Of a stretch of 43,451 nt of DNA, positions 1 through 9,804 are shown piece by piece. The DNA lies in assembly GCF_009765375.1 (NCBI RefSeq), contig NZ_VTOK01000025.1, forward strand, positions 1 to 43,451, in the 5' to 3' direction. The DNA is from Alteribacillus sp. YIM 98480. Lineage in GTDB: Bacteria; Bacillota; Bacilli; Bacillales; Marinococcaceae. The notes under the pieces are model-generated. The model searched no databases and was not told the DNA's origin. It was given only the letters and a program-made list of their open reading frames with translations. Each line of letters starts with the position of its first letter. Positions within the stretch are counted from its first letter, which is position 1. A program made the position numbers and the translations under genes.

Positions 1-101
1 GAACATTCGTTATTTAGTTTTGAGGGAGCAATCCCTAATAAGAAAAGGATCGTTGAGATGTTGTCTCCGATGAGGCAATAATCAAACGAATCCATCCAAA
101 G
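1..101 (+). other. 23S-5S rRNA internal spacer
   Basis: The bases before the 5S gene read like a Bacillaceae 23S-5S spacer, including the TTAGTTTTGAGGGAGCAA stretch often seen after 23S genes. No 23S sequence is recognisable, so the window begins just downstream of the 23S 3' end. The implied rRNA operon lies outside the window. Confidence 0.6.
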
Positions 102-217
<116 letters not shown>

Positions 218-226
218 CATTAATGA

Positions 227-259
227 AAGCTGTCAGAATAAAATTCTGGCAGCTTTTTT
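227..259 (+). terminator. Rho-independent terminator of the rRNA operon
   Basis: AAGCTGTCAGAAT (227-239) pairs with ATTCTGGCAGCTT (243-255) across a short loop, followed by a T run. It ends the rRNA transcript about 10 nt after 5S. Confidence 0.9.
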
Positions 260-555
260 GCGTTTTTGTTTAAAATAAAACGGAAATACCTTCTTTAGAA
301 AAATCAAAGATAAAGTGGAAGATAAAAACGTGGTGTTAAAAGTACACCCATTTCCTCTCTTATTATATGCGAGTTGGGCCTTTGATGAGATACGACGAAG
401 TACAGTTCGATCTTTGGAAGAAAGAAAAAGATCAAGTGGAAGAGTCCCTGGTTCCCTTTCTATCCGTATTCTCGTTTTCTAATTTCTGCATGATATGCAT
501 GAATAAAGTGGACGGTTGTCATACTAACAATACATTCTATAAGGGAGGTATTTAA
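260..555. other. Intergenic region between rRNA operon and tepA
   Basis: About 300 bases with no gene I can support. A 62-codon frame (367-555) is open but has no convincing Shine-Dalgarno sequence, no recognisable family and ends directly at the tepA start, so I do not call it. A small palindrome, TGCATGATATGCA, lies at 487-499. The tepA Shine-Dalgarno AAGGGAGG is at the right end. A promoter for tepA must lie here or upstream, but none stands out. Confidence 0.5.
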
Positions 556-1338
556 ATGCCAGATAATCAAGGCCCATCCACACCCCAGCAGCCAAACCCT
601 GGAACGTCTCCTAATCCATCTCCTCAACAACCGCAGCAACCAAATAAAGATGATAAAAGTTCAAGCCTTGTCAATAAAATACAAGAACTTGGCCAAACCA
701 ATGTAGCACAGATGGAAAATTCGAATATTCATTGTATTACGGTGGTAGGTCAAATCGAAGGACATATGCAGCTTCCTCCGCAAAATAAAACAACAAAATA
801 TGAACATATTATTCCACAGCTCGTAGCAGCAGAACAAAATCCAAAGATAGAAGGGCTCTTGCTCATATTAAATACAGTTGGAGGAGATGTAGAAGCAGGC
901 CTTGCTATGTCCGAAATGGTAGCAAGCATGAGTAAGCCGACTATAACGATTGTACTTGGGGGCGGGCACTCAATCGGTGTTCCGATTGCTGTAGCGGCTG
1001 ACTATTCGTATATTGCAGAAACAGCCACCATGACAATCCACCCGATACGATTAACTGGACTTGTAATCGGGGTTCCTCAAACCTTTGAGTATCTCGATAA
1101 AATGCAGGATAGGGTGATTAGTTTTGTAACCCGCCACTCTAATATTGAAGAAGAAACATTTAAAGAATTGATGTTTGCAAAAGGAAATTTGACAAGAGAT
1201 ATTGGTACAAATGTTATAGGAGCTGATGCCGTGAAATATGGATTAATTGACGAGGTTGGAGGCATTGGACTTGCTTTAAAAAAACTGAATCAACTTATTG
1301 ATGAAGAGAAACAAAAGAATGGGGATCTGCTGCAATGA
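556..1338 (+). CDS. tepA: Translocation-enhancing protein TepA, ClpP-class serine protease
   Basis: 260 residues. After a Pro/Gln-rich N-terminal tail of about 35 residues comes a ClpP/crotonase-type fold. The nucleophile-elbow motif GGGHSIGVP carries the candidate catalytic Ser, and the following MTIHP the candidate His. TepA-type proteins are cytosolic or membrane-associated ClpP relatives reported in B. subtilis to aid protein export, probably by degrading peptides. The start is an ATG behind a strong AAGGGAGG. The last bases overlap the next gene by four (ATGA), so the two are translationally coupled, as with tepA-ylzJ upstream of spoIIIE in B. subtilis. In B. subtilis the gene before tepA is rnjB; here it is an rRNA operon. 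Confidence 0.9.
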   Translation: MPDNQGPSTPQQPNPGTSPNPSPQQPQQPNKDDKSSSLVNKIQELGQTNVAQMENSNIHCITVVGQIEGHMQLPPQNKTTKYEHIIPQLVAAEQNPKIEGLLLILNTVGGDVEAGLAMSEMVASMSKPTITIVLGGGHSIGVPIAVAADYSYIAETATMTIHPIRLTGLVIGVPQTFEYLDKMQDRVISFVTRHSNIEEETFKELMFAKGNLTRDIGTNVIGADAVKYGLIDEVGGIGLALKKLNQLIDEEKQKNGDLLQ

Positions 1339-1547
1339 TTCTCTATACTCCCCTTTCCATGGATTCGATTTTTCCACCTGATGAAAATGCTTGGAACAAT
1401 AAAAGGCAGGTGAATATTGAAAACGGAACGCTCGTTATTGAAAAAACAGATGACTTTACGTGGAAAGTAGTTTCTCTTCATAGTTCAAATCCTCATGATT
1501 ATTTATTGCAAAAATATCAACCAGGGACAGAATGGGCTGGAGAATGA
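1335..1547 (+). CDS. ylzJ: YlzJ-like protein
   Basis: A 70-residue acidic protein that starts inside the tepA stop codon. It matches the YlzJ-like family in size, in its N-terminal [14 protein letters not shown] pattern and in position between tepA and spoIIIE. No membrane segment or catalytic motif is visible, and its function is not known. Coupling to tepA suggests a joint role or simple co-expression. Confidence 0.85.
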   Translation: MILYTPLSMDSIFPPDENAWNNKRQVNIENGTLVIEKTDDFTWKVVSLHSSNPHDYLLQKYQPGTEWAGE

Positions 1548-1576
1548 CGTTTTTTTAAGGAAATGAAGGAAAAATG

Positions 1577-1585
1577 TGTTATAAT
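1577..1585 (+). promoter_or_regulatory. Extended -10 promoter for spoIIIE
   Basis: TGTTATAAT is a perfect TGn extended -10 element with no good -35 box. It lies about 155 bases before spoIIIE, leaving a leader that contains the hairpin at 1610-1645. Confidence 0.5.
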
Positions 1586-1609
1586 GAAAAAAGAATAGTC
1601 ATACAAAGA

Positions 1610-1645
1610 GGGCTGTCTCCGATATTTTCTCACACGAGGCAGCCC
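1610..1645 (+). terminator. Leader hairpin upstream of spoIIIE
   Basis: GGGCTGTCT (1610-1618) pairs with AGGCAGCCC (1637-1645) over an 18-base loop. Only a weak T run follows, so it is either a poor terminator for the tepA-ylzJ transcript or a structured leader of the spoIIIE mRNA. Confidence 0.45.
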
Positions 1646-1739
1646 AATTCGTTGTGGTTAACATTCCTTAAGTATTTTTCTCGGATAATACATGCCGTTT
1701 TCTGCAACTAAACAGCAACGGAAGGTTTGAGGTGATAAA

Positions 1740-4100
1740 ATGGCAAAAAAATCCAAACGGAAAAAGAGATCTTCCAAGCATTGGAAGGCACAAATGAAAT
1801 ATGAATTAAGCGGACTTTTTATTTTCACTTTTGGTATTCTTGCACTCTTCCATTTAGGACGAGCAGGGGAAGTAACATTGTCCCTTTTTCGTTTTATCGC
1901 AGGTGAATGGTCCCCTTTAATAAATATAGGGATTTTAATTTTGGCAGCGGCGTTAATTATAAAAAGAAAGATTCCAACCTTAATTGGGAAGCGATTAAGC
2001 GGAGTTTATCTTGCTATTATTACATTACTGCTTTTAAGTCACGTTCAAATGTTTGAGAATCTGGGAAGTCTTGGTGAATACCAGGAAAGTTCAGCGCTTG
2101 TAACAACTTGGGAGTTGTTTATTCTTGATCCTTTTGACAGCGGGCGTGTGGAAGACCTAGGCGGAGGCATGGCTGGGGCAGTACTGTTTGTTACGACGCA
2201 GTTTTTATTTGATGCCGGCGGAACAAGGGTTATAGCTGTTTTGTTATTTATCCTTTCTTTTTTACTTATTACTGGTCTTTCAATTCAGGATATTATTCAG
2301 TATATTTCTAAAAAAAGCGGACCAAAATTAAAACAAGCAGTGCTTTCGATACAAGCTAAAACAAAGCAGCAAAAAGAAGCTTTAGAACGAAGAAAAGTTG
2401 AAAAGGAAAAAGGTGTACAAGAGACGTCTTCAAAACATAACAATAAAACAGCCGATCAATCTCCTAAAAAGGAGGAAGCGCCAGAACCCGTTATCTATAA
2501 TTTTGCCGAACAAGCTTATCAAGATGGAGAAATAGAAAAGAAAGAACGCTCCAATCAAGCTGAGAAAAAAGAAGAACCTAAGCCATCTCATGCACTAAGC
2601 AATCAGGAAGAAGAGGGCAAAGAAGTACAAACACCGTTAATATCACATGAACAAGAAAATAAAGATTATGAGTTGCCAGCTCTGCATTTACTTGGTACTC
2701 CAAAGCATAATACACAAAACCAAGAACGTGGGCTAATATCTTCTAATGCCCGTAAATTAGAAGAAACATTGCATAGTTTTGGAGTAAAGGCCCGTGTTAA
2801 TGAAGTGCATTTAGGCCCTGCTGTTACAAAATACGAAGTGCAGCCTGATACGGGGGTGAAAGTTAGTAAAATTGTCAATCTAGCCGATGACCTGGCATTG
2901 GCTCTGGCTGCTAAAGATATACGGATAGAAGCTCCGATTCCAGGAAAAGCAGCTGTAGGTATCGAAGTTCCTAATCAAGAAGTAGCGATGGTTACGTTAA
3001 GAGAAGTGTTAGAAGCAGGTTATCAAAAAGAAGATCATGTACTCGCCGTAGCCTTAGGCCGCGACATCTCGGGGGAACCTGTACTGGCATCTTTGCATAA
3101 GATGCCGCACCTGCTTGTTGCGGGGGCTACTGGCAGCGGTAAAAGTGTTTGTATTAACGGTATTATCACAAGTATATTAATGAAAGCAAGGCCGCATGAA
3201 GTAAAACTCATGATGATTGATCCTAAGATGGTTGAATTAAATGTATACAACGGGATACCGCATTTGCTTACCCCTGTTGTTACCGAGCCAAAAAAAGCTG
3301 CACAAGCACTTAAAAAAGTTGTAGCAGAAATGGAAAGACGTTACGATTTATTTTCCCATACTGGAACGAGAAATATTGAAGGGTATAATGAACTCATTAA
3401 AAAGCAAAATGAAAAGGAAGAGGAAAAACAGCCTGAACTTCCATATATTATTGTACTTGTAGATGAACTTGCTGATTTAATGATGGTAGCTTCAAGCGAT
3501 GTGGAGGATGCTATTACACGCCTTGCTCAAATGGCACGGGCAGCAGGTATTCACATGATCATTGCAACACAGCGTCCTTCGGTGGATGTTATTACAGGAG
3601 TAATCAAAGCAAATATTCCTTCTCGTATTGCCTTCGGGGTTTCAAGCCAAACCGACTCTCGAACAATCTTAGATTCAGCCGGAGCAGAAAAGCTGTTAGG
3701 AAAAGGAGATATGCTTTTTCAGCCGGTAGGATCGAACAAATCAACCAGGGTACAAGGGGCGTTTGTATCTGATGAAGAGGTGGAAACGGTAGTGGATGCC
3801 GTCATTTCTCAGCAGAAAGCGGTTTATCAGGAAGAAATGATTCCAGAAGATAAACCAGAAGTGAAAGAAGAAGTGAGTGATGAAATATATGACGACGCTG
3901 TTCAATTAGTGCTGCAAATGCAAAGTGCATCAGTGTCCATGCTGCAGCGCAGATTTCGAATAGGATATACACGTGCAGCCAGGTTGATTGATGAAATGGA
4001 AATGCGGGGTATTGTAGGGCCTTATGAAGGAAGTAAACCAAGAGAGGTTCTTGTCAGTCAACATAGCGATCAAAATAACGAAGAAATGCCATCGCGCTAA
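1740..4100 (+). CDS. spoIIIE: DNA translocase SpoIIIE (FtsK family)
   Basis: 786 residues, the usual length. A very basic N-terminus is followed by several hydrophobic segments within roughly residues 20-185, which anchor it in the septal membrane. Next comes a charged Lys/Glu linker (about 200-310), then the motor domain with Walker A GATGSGKS near residues 462-469 and the Walker B region [11 protein letters not shown]. The C-terminal gamma winged helix ([20 protein letters not shown]) recognises chromosome-orienting sequences. It pumps the chromosome into the forespore and clears DNA from septa. The ATG at 1740 follows GAGGTG. Its place after tepA-ylzJ supports SpoIIIE rather than a second FtsK paralogue. 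Confidence 0.95.
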   Translation: MAKKSKRKKRSSKHWKAQMKYELSGLFIFTFGILALFHLGRAGEVTLSLFRFIAGEWSPLINIGILILAAALIIKRKIPTLIGKRLSGVYLAIITLLLLSHVQMFENLGSLGEYQESSALVTTWELFILDPFDSGRVEDLGGGMAGAVLFVTTQFLFDAGGTRVIAVLLFILSFLLITGLSIQDIIQYISKKSGPKLKQAVLSIQAKTKQQKEALERRKVEKEKGVQETSSKHNNKTADQSPKKEEAPEPVIYNFAEQAYQDGEIEKKERSNQAEKKEEPKPSHALSNQEEEGKEVQTPLISHEQENKDYELPALHLLGTPKHNTQNQERGLISSNARKLEETLHSFGVKARVNEVHLGPAVTKYEVQPDTGVKVSKIVNLADDLALALAAKDIRIEAPIPGKAAVGIEVPNQEVAMVTLREVLEAGYQKEDHVLAVALGRDISGEPVLASLHKMPHLLVAGATGSGKSVCINGIITSILMKARPHEVKLMMIDPKMVELNVYNGIPHLLTPVVTEPKKAAQALKKVVAEMERRYDLFSHTGTRNIEGYNELIKKQNEKEEEKQPELPYIIVLVDELADLMMVASSDVEDAITRLAQMARAAGIHMIIATQRPSVDVITGVIKANIPSRIAFGVSSQTDSRTILDSAGAEKLLGKGDMLFQPVGSNKSTRVQGAFVSDEEVETVVDAVISQQKAVYQEEMIPEDKPEVKEEVSDEIYDDAVQLVLQMQSASVSMLQRRFRIGYTRAARLIDEMEMRGIVGPYEGSKPREVLVSQHSDQNNEEMPSR

Positions 4101-4133
4101 AAGCTGTAAAAAACAAGGAGGTAATGAACCGAT

Positions 4134-5408
4134 ATGCTAGAAGAACAAGTTATTAATAAGAATGGACTTGATGTACACTTAGTATCCACTCCAAAATACA
4201 AAACGACGACGTTTGTGTTACAAATAAAAAGCAGATTAACACAAAAAACAGCAACCGAACGTTCACTTTTAGCGAACGTATTAAAAAGTGCAACAAACGA
4301 TTATCCTTCTCGAAAGCAAATCAGGCTCTATTTAGATGAACTGTATGGCGCATCTTTTCAGGCAGATGTACAAAGAAAAGGAGAAAATCATATCCTTTCA
4401 CTGCGCCTAGAGGCAGCAAATGAAAAGTTCTTAAAAGACAATGTCCCTTTATTTAAAAAAAGTCTGTCATTTTTGCGGGAAGTGCTTGAAAATCCATTTT
4501 TTGATGAAAATGGAAGTTTTTCAGAAAAAGTTATACGTGAAGAAAAACGTACGCTAAAACAGAGAATGGAGTCCATCTATGATGATAAAATTCGGTATGC
4601 AAATAAACGATTGTTAGAAGAAATGTGTAAAGATGAACCATATTCTGTTCATCCATACGGTGAGATGGAAAAAATAGACGAGGTCACTTCTGAGACTTTA
4701 ATGCAGGAATATAAACGAATGCTTCAAGAAGATGACATCCGCCTATATATTGTTGGAGATGTAAAAGCAGAAGAAGCAGAAGAGGCAGCTTCCATTTTTT
4801 CTGTCACTTCTAAAACACAAGAGGCAATGAATGAAGGAAAGGAGAACGAAGGGAAAGAGCCGAAAGAAATAAAGGAAACCGATGATATTCAACAAGGCAA
4901 ACTCCATTTAGGATATAGAACGTCTGTCACTTTTAGTGATAACCTTTTTCCAGCAATGCAAGTAATGAATGGTTTATTTGGAGGATTTCCTCATTCCAAA
5001 CTGTTTATGAATGTAAGAGAAAAAGAAAGCATGGCTTATTACGCTGCTTCGCGATATGAGAGTCTGAAAGGATTAGTGCTTGTCTTTGCAGGCATCGAAG
5101 CGTCTAAATATGAAAAAGCGGTGGACATTATAAAAAAACAGTTAGACGATATGAAACAAGGCCATTTTACCGACGAGTCTGTTGAACAAACAAAAGTGAT
5201 GGTAAAAAATCAATTGCTTGAAACAGCAGACTCAGCGAGAGGTATAGTCGATCTATATTATCAAAGCGTTGCTGCAGGTAAAAAGCGGGATTTATCAGAA
5301 TGGGTCAAAGCCATTGATGCTGTTACAAAGCAAGATGTCATAGAAGGGGCAGCTACTGTAGAATTGGATACATGCTACTTTTTACGCGGTGAGGAGGCTG
5401 CAAAATGA
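4134..5408 (+). CDS. ymfF: M16-like protein YmfF, EF-P 5-aminopentanol modification-associated
   Basis: 424 residues with an M16 (pitrilysin-like) fold but no HxxEH zinc motif in the N-terminal half, so it is probably the non-catalytic partner of the next gene. This mirrors two-subunit M16 proteases, in which one subunit supplies the metal site and the other substrate-binding residues. A Glu/Lys-rich insert lies near residues 225-255. It overlaps ymfH by four bases. RefSeq-style annotation names this family as EF-P 5-aminopentanol modification-associated. That fits the linked reductase ymfI, but what the pair cleaves is not known to me. Shine-Dalgarno AAGGAGG at 4114-4120. Confidence 0.88.
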   Translation: MLEEQVINKNGLDVHLVSTPKYKTTTFVLQIKSRLTQKTATERSLLANVLKSATNDYPSRKQIRLYLDELYGASFQADVQRKGENHILSLRLEAANEKFLKDNVPLFKKSLSFLREVLENPFFDENGSFSEKVIREEKRTLKQRMESIYDDKIRYANKRLLEEMCKDEPYSVHPYGEMEKIDEVTSETLMQEYKRMLQEDDIRLYIVGDVKAEEAEEAASIFSVTSKTQEAMNEGKENEGKEPKEIKETDDIQQGKLHLGYRTSVTFSDNLFPAMQVMNGLFGGFPHSKLFMNVREKESMAYYAASRYESLKGLVLVFAGIEASKYEKAVDIIKKQLDDMKQGHFTDESVEQTKVMVKNQLLETADSARGIVDLYYQSVAAGKKRDLSEWVKAIDAVTKQDVIEGAATVELDTCYFLRGEEAAK

Positions 5409-6700
5409 CAAACAAGAAAACATTTGACCAGTTACAAGAAACGATTTATAACGAGCGGCTCGATAATGGATTAACTGTATATGTTCTTCCTAAACCAGGT
5501 TTTCATAAAACATTTGCTGTTTTTTCAACAAATTATGGATCGATTGATAATCATTTTGTACCAATTGGAAAAAAAGAAGCAGTAATGGTTCCAGACGGTA
5601 TCGCCCATTTCCTTGAACATAAGATGTTTGAAGATGAACAAGGCGATGTGTTTCAGACGTTTGGAGAACAGGGAGCTTCAGCAAACGCATTTACAAGTTT
5701 TACAAAGACAGCATATTTATTTTCAAGTACACAGGATACGGATAAAAACTTAGAGACGTTGCTTGATTTTGTTCAGCATCCTTATTTTACGGATGAAACT
5801 GTAGAGAAAGAAAAAGGAATTATTGAACAGGAAATTACGATGTATGAAGATAATCCTGATTGGCAGTTATTTTTTAATCTGCTTGGCAGCATGTATCACA
5901 AACACCCGGTGAAAATTGATATTGCAGGCAGCGCAGATTCTATTTATGAAATTACAAAAGAAGACCTTTACGAATGTTATGAAACGTTCTATCATCCGTC
6001 TAATATGGTTTTATTTGTTGCTGGGGATGTGCAGACTGATCAGATTATTGAATTGGTACGTAACAACCAAAACAATAAATCATTTAAAGAGCCAGAAGAA
6101 ATTGAACGCATCTTGGACGATGAGCCAAAAGAGGTAAAAAATGATAAATCGGTTGCAAAAATGAGTGTGAACACGCCAAAATGTATGGTCGGATATAAAG
6201 TGAATGCCAGTAAGTTAGAGGGAAAAGAACTGCTGAAATATGAATTTTCTATGCAGTTAATGCTTGATGCATTGTTTGGTCCAGGCTCTGATGCGTATGA
6301 AACATTATATGAAGATGGATTGATTGACGATTCGTTCTCCACGGAGTTTACAGCGGAACGTTCCTTTTCTTTTCTAGCAGTAGGCGGCGATACAAAAGAG
6401 CCTGATAAATTGGAACAACGTATCATTCAAACAATTGAAAATGCCAGGGATAAAGGGTTATCTAAAGACCAGCTCGAACGGGTGAGAAAGAAAAAAATCG
6501 GTAACTTTTTAAAACAGCTGAATTCACTTGAGTTTGTTGCAAATCAATATACGAGTTTTGCGTTCCATAATATTCATCTGTTTGAAGCTATTCCGGTTTT
6601 AGAAGAAATAACGATAGATGAAATAAATCAATTGCTGCATACCCATTTTGAAGAAAGTACACGTTCTGTTTCACAAATAATACAAAAGCAGGCGAATTAA
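5405..6700 (+). CDS. ymfH: M16 zinc metallopeptidase YmfH, EF-P 5-aminopentanol modification-associated
   Basis: 431 residues. The inverted zinc motif HFLEH lies in GIAHFLEHKMFED, and the third ligand Glu is expected in the downstream KEKGIIEQE segment about 75 residues later, as in pitrilysin, insulinase and processing-peptidase subunits. It is therefore the likely active subunit of a YmfF/YmfH pair. The start overlaps the ymfF stop (ATGA) and only two bases separate its stop from ymfI, so all three are co-translated. The substrate is unknown. In B. subtilis the cluster is tied to maturation of the modified lysine of EF-P. Confidence 0.9.
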   Translation: MTNKKTFDQLQETIYNERLDNGLTVYVLPKPGFHKTFAVFSTNYGSIDNHFVPIGKKEAVMVPDGIAHFLEHKMFEDEQGDVFQTFGEQGASANAFTSFTKTAYLFSSTQDTDKNLETLLDFVQHPYFTDETVEKEKGIIEQEITMYEDNPDWQLFFNLLGSMYHKHPVKIDIAGSADSIYEITKEDLYECYETFYHPSNMVLFVAGDVQTDQIIELVRNNQNNKSFKEPEEIERILDDEPKEVKNDKSVAKMSVNTPKCMVGYKVNASKLEGKELLKYEFSMQLMLDALFGPGSDAYETLYEDGLIDDSFSTEFTAERSFSFLAVGGDTKEPDKLEQRIIQTIENARDKGLSKDQLERVRKKKIGNFLKQLNSLEFVANQYTSFAFHNIHLFEAIPVLEEITIDEINQLLHTHFEESTRSVSQIIQKQAN

Positions 6701-6702
6701 AG

Positions 6703-7422
6703 ATGTCACGGTTTGCATTAATTACAGGGGCTAGCGGCGCTATCGGCAGTGCTGTTGCTCTTAAACTGGCTGCTGAAGGAAAACCGCTGTTTCTCCATTA
6801 TAATAAATCCAAACAGGAAGCCATTTCTCTAAAAGAAAAATGTGAAGCGTTTGAGGTGCCTGTATTCTTAGTAATGAGTGACCTTTCACAAAAAGAAGGG
6901 GTTGATAAGCTTTTTAAACAGCTCCACTCTCCTGTAGATACCCTCATATATAATTGTGGAATTCAGCATTATGGTTTATTTCAGGATATTGGCGAAGAAG
7001 AGCTATATGAACTGGCCAATCTTCATTTATTAAATGCCATGTTGTTAACCAAGAAATTGCTGCCTGCTATGATTTCTAATAAACAAGGCAAAATTGTGAT
7101 GATATCTTCTATTTGGGGAGAACGCGGGGCAGCAATGGAAGTGGTTTACTCTGCTTTAAAAGGCGGCTTAAACACGTTTGTAAAGTCGCTGGCCAAAGAA
7201 ACAGCCCGTTCCGGCATATGTGTAAATGCACTTGCTCCAGGTGTAATTGATACACCTATGATGTCAGGTTTTTCAGAAAGTGACGCGCAAGCTTTAAAAG
7301 ATGAAATTCCTTCTGGGCGTTTCGGTCATGCTGAAGAAGCAGCCGAGGCAGTTACATTTTTAACGAGCGGCAAAGCTAGTTATATAAACGGTCATGTTCT
7401 TGATATAAATGGTGGCTGGTAA
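6703..7422 (+). CDS. ymfI: SDR oxidoreductase YmfI, EF-P 5-aminopentanone reductase
   Basis: 239 residues, a classical short-chain dehydrogenase. It has a TGASGAIG dinucleotide-binding loop near the N-terminus, YNCGIQ in place of NNAG, the catalytic Ser in the MISSIWG strand and Y-x-x-x-K (YSALK). The C-terminal INGHVLDINGGW is typical of FabG-like enzymes. In B. subtilis YmfI reduces the keto group of the modification on EF-P Lys32, giving 5-aminopentanol; the modification helps translation of polyproline stretches. FabG-type ketoacyl reductase is the alternative, but the ymfF-ymfH context favours YmfI. Confidence 0.88.
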   Translation: MSRFALITGASGAIGSAVALKLAAEGKPLFLHYNKSKQEAISLKEKCEAFEVPVFLVMSDLSQKEGVDKLFKQLHSPVDTLIYNCGIQHYGLFQDIGEEELYELANLHLLNAMLLTKKLLPAMISNKQGKIVMISSIWGERGAAMEVVYSALKGGLNTFVKSLAKETARSGICVNALAPGVIDTPMMSGFSESDAQALKDEIPSGRFGHAEEAAEAVTFLTSGKASYINGHVLDINGGW

Positions 7423-7505
7423 AATAATTTTCTTATTATCAACACATAATTTTCCTTCTGACGGAGCATCTTAAAATATGATGACACCTTTAAGGAGGGA
7501 ATTAC

Positions 7506-7763
7506 ATGTCTGTATTGGATAATTGGGATCAATGGAAACAGTTTTTAGATGGAAGGCTTCTGCAGGCCAAGCAAGACGGTATGACAGAAAATGTTACTTC
7601 TGACATAGCTTATGAAGTAGGCGAATATCTTGCAAACAACGTAGACCCTAAAAATGAACAAGAGCGAGTATTAGCTGATCTATGGAAGGTAGCTGATGAG
7701 CAGGAACAGCATGCAATTGCCAATATGATGGTTAAAATGGTACAGTCCAACTCCTCTCAATAA
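7506..7763 (+). CDS. ymfJ: DUF3243 family protein YmfJ
   Basis: 85 residues, acidic and helical, beginning MSVLDNWDQWKQFLD, which matches the DUF3243/YmfJ family in length and position. Function is unknown. A strong AAGGAGGG precedes the ATG. It is separated from ymfI by about 80 bases and followed by a terminator, so it may be transcribed on its own. Confidence 0.85.
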   Translation: MSVLDNWDQWKQFLDGRLLQAKQDGMTENVTSDIAYEVGEYLANNVDPKNEQERVLADLWKVADEQEQHAIANMMVKMVQSNSSQ

Positions 7764-7780
7764 AGCTGCAAAGACCTATG

Positions 7781-7818
7781 CTGTCCTTCTTATAAAAGAG
7801 GGGCAGTTTTCTTTTTTT
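7781..7818 (+). terminator. Terminator after ymfJ
   Basis: CTGTCCTTCTT pairs with AAGAGGGGCAG (11 pairs with some G-U) around a short A/T loop and is followed by a long T-rich run. Confidence 0.85.
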
Positions 7819-7934
7819 AAAATTGCAGGGACAATAGTTTGAAAATCAGTTTATTACTCTGTTCAAATGGAGAAAAATAGCGTAAAATGACAAATATCTG
7901 AAAAGAAAGATCTGTAAGAAGAGGTGAAAGAAGG

Positions 7935-8711
7935 ATGGAAGAAAAAAAAGAGTGGTATTTAGAGTATGAAATCCATCAAAACCGTCCAGGCCTTCTTGGG
8001 GATATATCCTCCTTACTAGGTATGCTTTCAATTAATATTGTTACCATTAATGGTGTAGAAGACCGCCGGCGGGGTATGCTTATTCGAAGTAACCATGATG
8101 ATCAAATCACCCGTTTTCGTTCCATTCTTGATACTATTGATAATATTACCGTAAGAAAAATGAGAGAACCGAGACTGCGCGACCGACTGGCGGTTAGACA
8201 CGGCCGTTACATAGAACGAGATGCGGACGACAAAAAGACATTTCGATTCGTTCGTGATGAACTTGGGCTGCTTGTCGATTTTATGGCAGAATTGTTTAAA
8301 AAAGATCGTCACTATCTTGTTGGTATTCGAGGGATGCCAAGAGTAGGAAAAACAGAATCTTTAGTAGCTGCCAGCGTCTGCGCTAATAAACGGTGGTCTT
8401 TTATATCGTCAACGCTTCTTAGACAGACTGTTCGAAATCAATTGGCTGATGATGAGCTCGAAGAAGGACATATCTACATTATTGATGGAATTGTTTCGAT
8501 GATGAGAGCTACAGAAAAACATAGAATGTTAGTGGACGATATTTTGAGGCTTCCTGCCGTAAAAGTGGTGGAGCACCCTGATATATTTGTAAGAGAGTCT
8601 TCTTATACGCTTGATGATTTTGATTGTATAATTGAATTAAGAAATGACGAAAAAGAGGAGATCACATATGAAGTGGTAGAATCAGGTTTTTCTTCTTTTG
8701 ATATCAGTTAG
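7935..8711 (+). CDS. ymfK: DUF3388 family protein YmfK
   Basis: 258 residues. The first 75 look like an ACT-type fold (YEIHQNRPGLLGDISSLLGML, a pattern shared with amino-acid-binding regulatory domains). The rest contains a P-loop-like GMPRVGKTES near residue 135 and a strand ending in a hydrophobic-IIDGIV segment that could serve as Walker B. This is the DUF3388/YmfK family, which has no established function. The ACT-like and P-loop parts suggest a ligand-controlled NTPase, which is inference. Shine-Dalgarno AGAGGTG at 7919-7925. It lies upstream of the RodZ-like gene, as in B. subtilis. Confidence 0.85.
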   Translation: MEEKKEWYLEYEIHQNRPGLLGDISSLLGMLSINIVTINGVEDRRRGMLIRSNHDDQITRFRSILDTIDNITVRKMREPRLRDRLAVRHGRYIERDADDKKTFRFVRDELGLLVDFMAELFKKDRHYLVGIRGMPRVGKTESLVAASVCANKRWSFISSTLLRQTVRNQLADDELEEGHIYIIDGIVSMMRATEKHRMLVDDILRLPAVKVVEHPDIFVRESSYTLDDFDCIIELRNDEKEEITYEVVESGFSSFDIS

Positions 8712-8727
8712 GTGGTAGGTGTTAATA

Positions 8728-9639
8728 GTGTCAGAGCTTGGTCAATTTTTAAAAACGAAAAGAGAAGAAAAAGAACTTTCGCTTGAAAAAATGCAAGAGA
8801 TAACAAAAATACAAAAACGATATTTGTCAGCGATTGAAAATGGAAAGTACGAAGCTCTTCCCGGGGCGTTTTATACGCGGGCCTTTGTGAAAAGTTATGC
8901 AGAAGCGTTAGCACTTGACCCGGACGACATTTTTGAGACATATGGCGGAGAGCTTCCGCAGCCAAAGCAGCAGGCAACAGATTTGCCTTCTAGAGCGGAA
9001 CGGACCAGACCAAAAGTTCAAAAAAAGAAGAAAAGAAAATCAAATGTTTTTCCAGTATTAATGGGCATTTTATTTTTTGTTGTAGTAGCTGCAGGAGTCT
9101 ACCTGGTTGTACAAGGAGCTGACGGCGGTAACTCGGGCGGTGTATCTCCAGAAGATGACCCATCAATTGAAGTTGATTCCAATGATAATTCAGGTATATC
9201 AGACGAAGATGCAGGCAATGAAGAAGACGATGAACCAACTGAAGACAGCCGTGAAGCAGAGGAAGATGAAAACGGATCTATAGAAAAAGAAGATGAAATA
9301 GAAGAAGCAGAAAATGAGGAACCAGAGTTCCTATCTACAGACAATCGCCGATCCACTTTTGATGTTTCCGGTTTAGATGAGATGATGATTGAATTAGAGC
9401 TTTCGGGAGATTCTTACCTGGATGTCCAAGATAAAAATGGTACTATTCTTGAAGATTTTGCAGGTGTTTCAGAAGGCGATACTGTAGAACTTGATTACAG
9501 CGATGAAGATTATGTGAAATTAAATATTGGAAATGCCACAGCCGTTACGGTTCGTTTTAATGGGCAAGTTATCGATTATCCTATTGACCCCTCCGAAGCG
9601 GTTCATCAGCATCTTATTTTCGATAAGCAAGCTGAATAA
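8728..9639 (+). CDS. ymfM: RodZ-like membrane protein YmfM
   Basis: About 303 residues. An N-terminal Xre-type helix-turn-helix (first 65 residues, YLSAIENGKYEALPGAFYTRAFVKSYA) is followed by a Lys-rich stretch, one membrane helix (about residues 104-128), a long Glu/Asp-rich extracytoplasmic linker and a C-terminal DUF4115 beta domain. RodZ links MreB to the cell-wall elongation machinery. I prefer the GTG at 8728, giving MSELGQFLK, because the GGTGG/TAGGTG Shine-Dalgarno overlaps the upstream GTG at 8719. The acidic linker is longer than I would expect and may reflect adaptation to salt. Confidence 0.88.
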   Translation: MSELGQFLKTKREEKELSLEKMQEITKIQKRYLSAIENGKYEALPGAFYTRAFVKSYAEALALDPDDIFETYGGELPQPKQQATDLPSRAERTRPKVQKKKKRKSNVFPVLMGILFFVVVAAGVYLVVQGADGGNSGGVSPEDDPSIEVDSNDNSGISDEDAGNEEDDEPTEDSREAEEDENGSIEKEDEIEEAENEEPEFLSTDNRRSTFDVSGLDEMMIELELSGDSYLDVQDKNGTILEDFAGVSEGDTVELDYSDEDYVKLNIGNATAVTVRFNGQVIDYPIDPSEAVHQHLIFDKQAE

Positions 9640-9644
9640 TATAG

Positions 9645-9671
9645 TCCCTGGAGTAAGCTCCGGGGATTTTT
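9645..9671 (+). terminator. Terminator after ymfM
   Basis: TCCCTGGAG and CTCCGGGGA form a nine-pair stem with a TAAG loop, followed by a run of T. Confidence 0.85.
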
Positions 9672-9753
9672 CCATTCATTTTAAAACTCCCAACCTTCTC
9701 CTGCCTTCTTATTCGTATTGATTTCCTTTCCTTTCCTCGATATGTATATTGTG

Positions 9754-9762
9754 TGGTACAAT
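9754..9762 (+). promoter_or_regulatory. Extended -10 promoter for pgsA
   Basis: TGGTACAAT is a TGn extended -10 about 43 bases before the pgsA start, with a weak -35. It lies just after the ymfM terminator, so pgsA starts a new unit. Confidence 0.45.
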
Positions 9763-9804
9763 GACGTTTAGGGGAGCATAGAGCATTAGAAACGAGGGAA
9801 AACC

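Noticed and set aside
367-555. 62-codon open frame before tepA
   Set aside because: No Shine-Dalgarno, no family resemblance, and the frame merely runs into the tepA ribosome-binding site.
7862-7888. Promoter before ymfK (TTCAAA and TAAAAT)
   Set aside because: The two boxes are not correctly spaced and each matches poorly.
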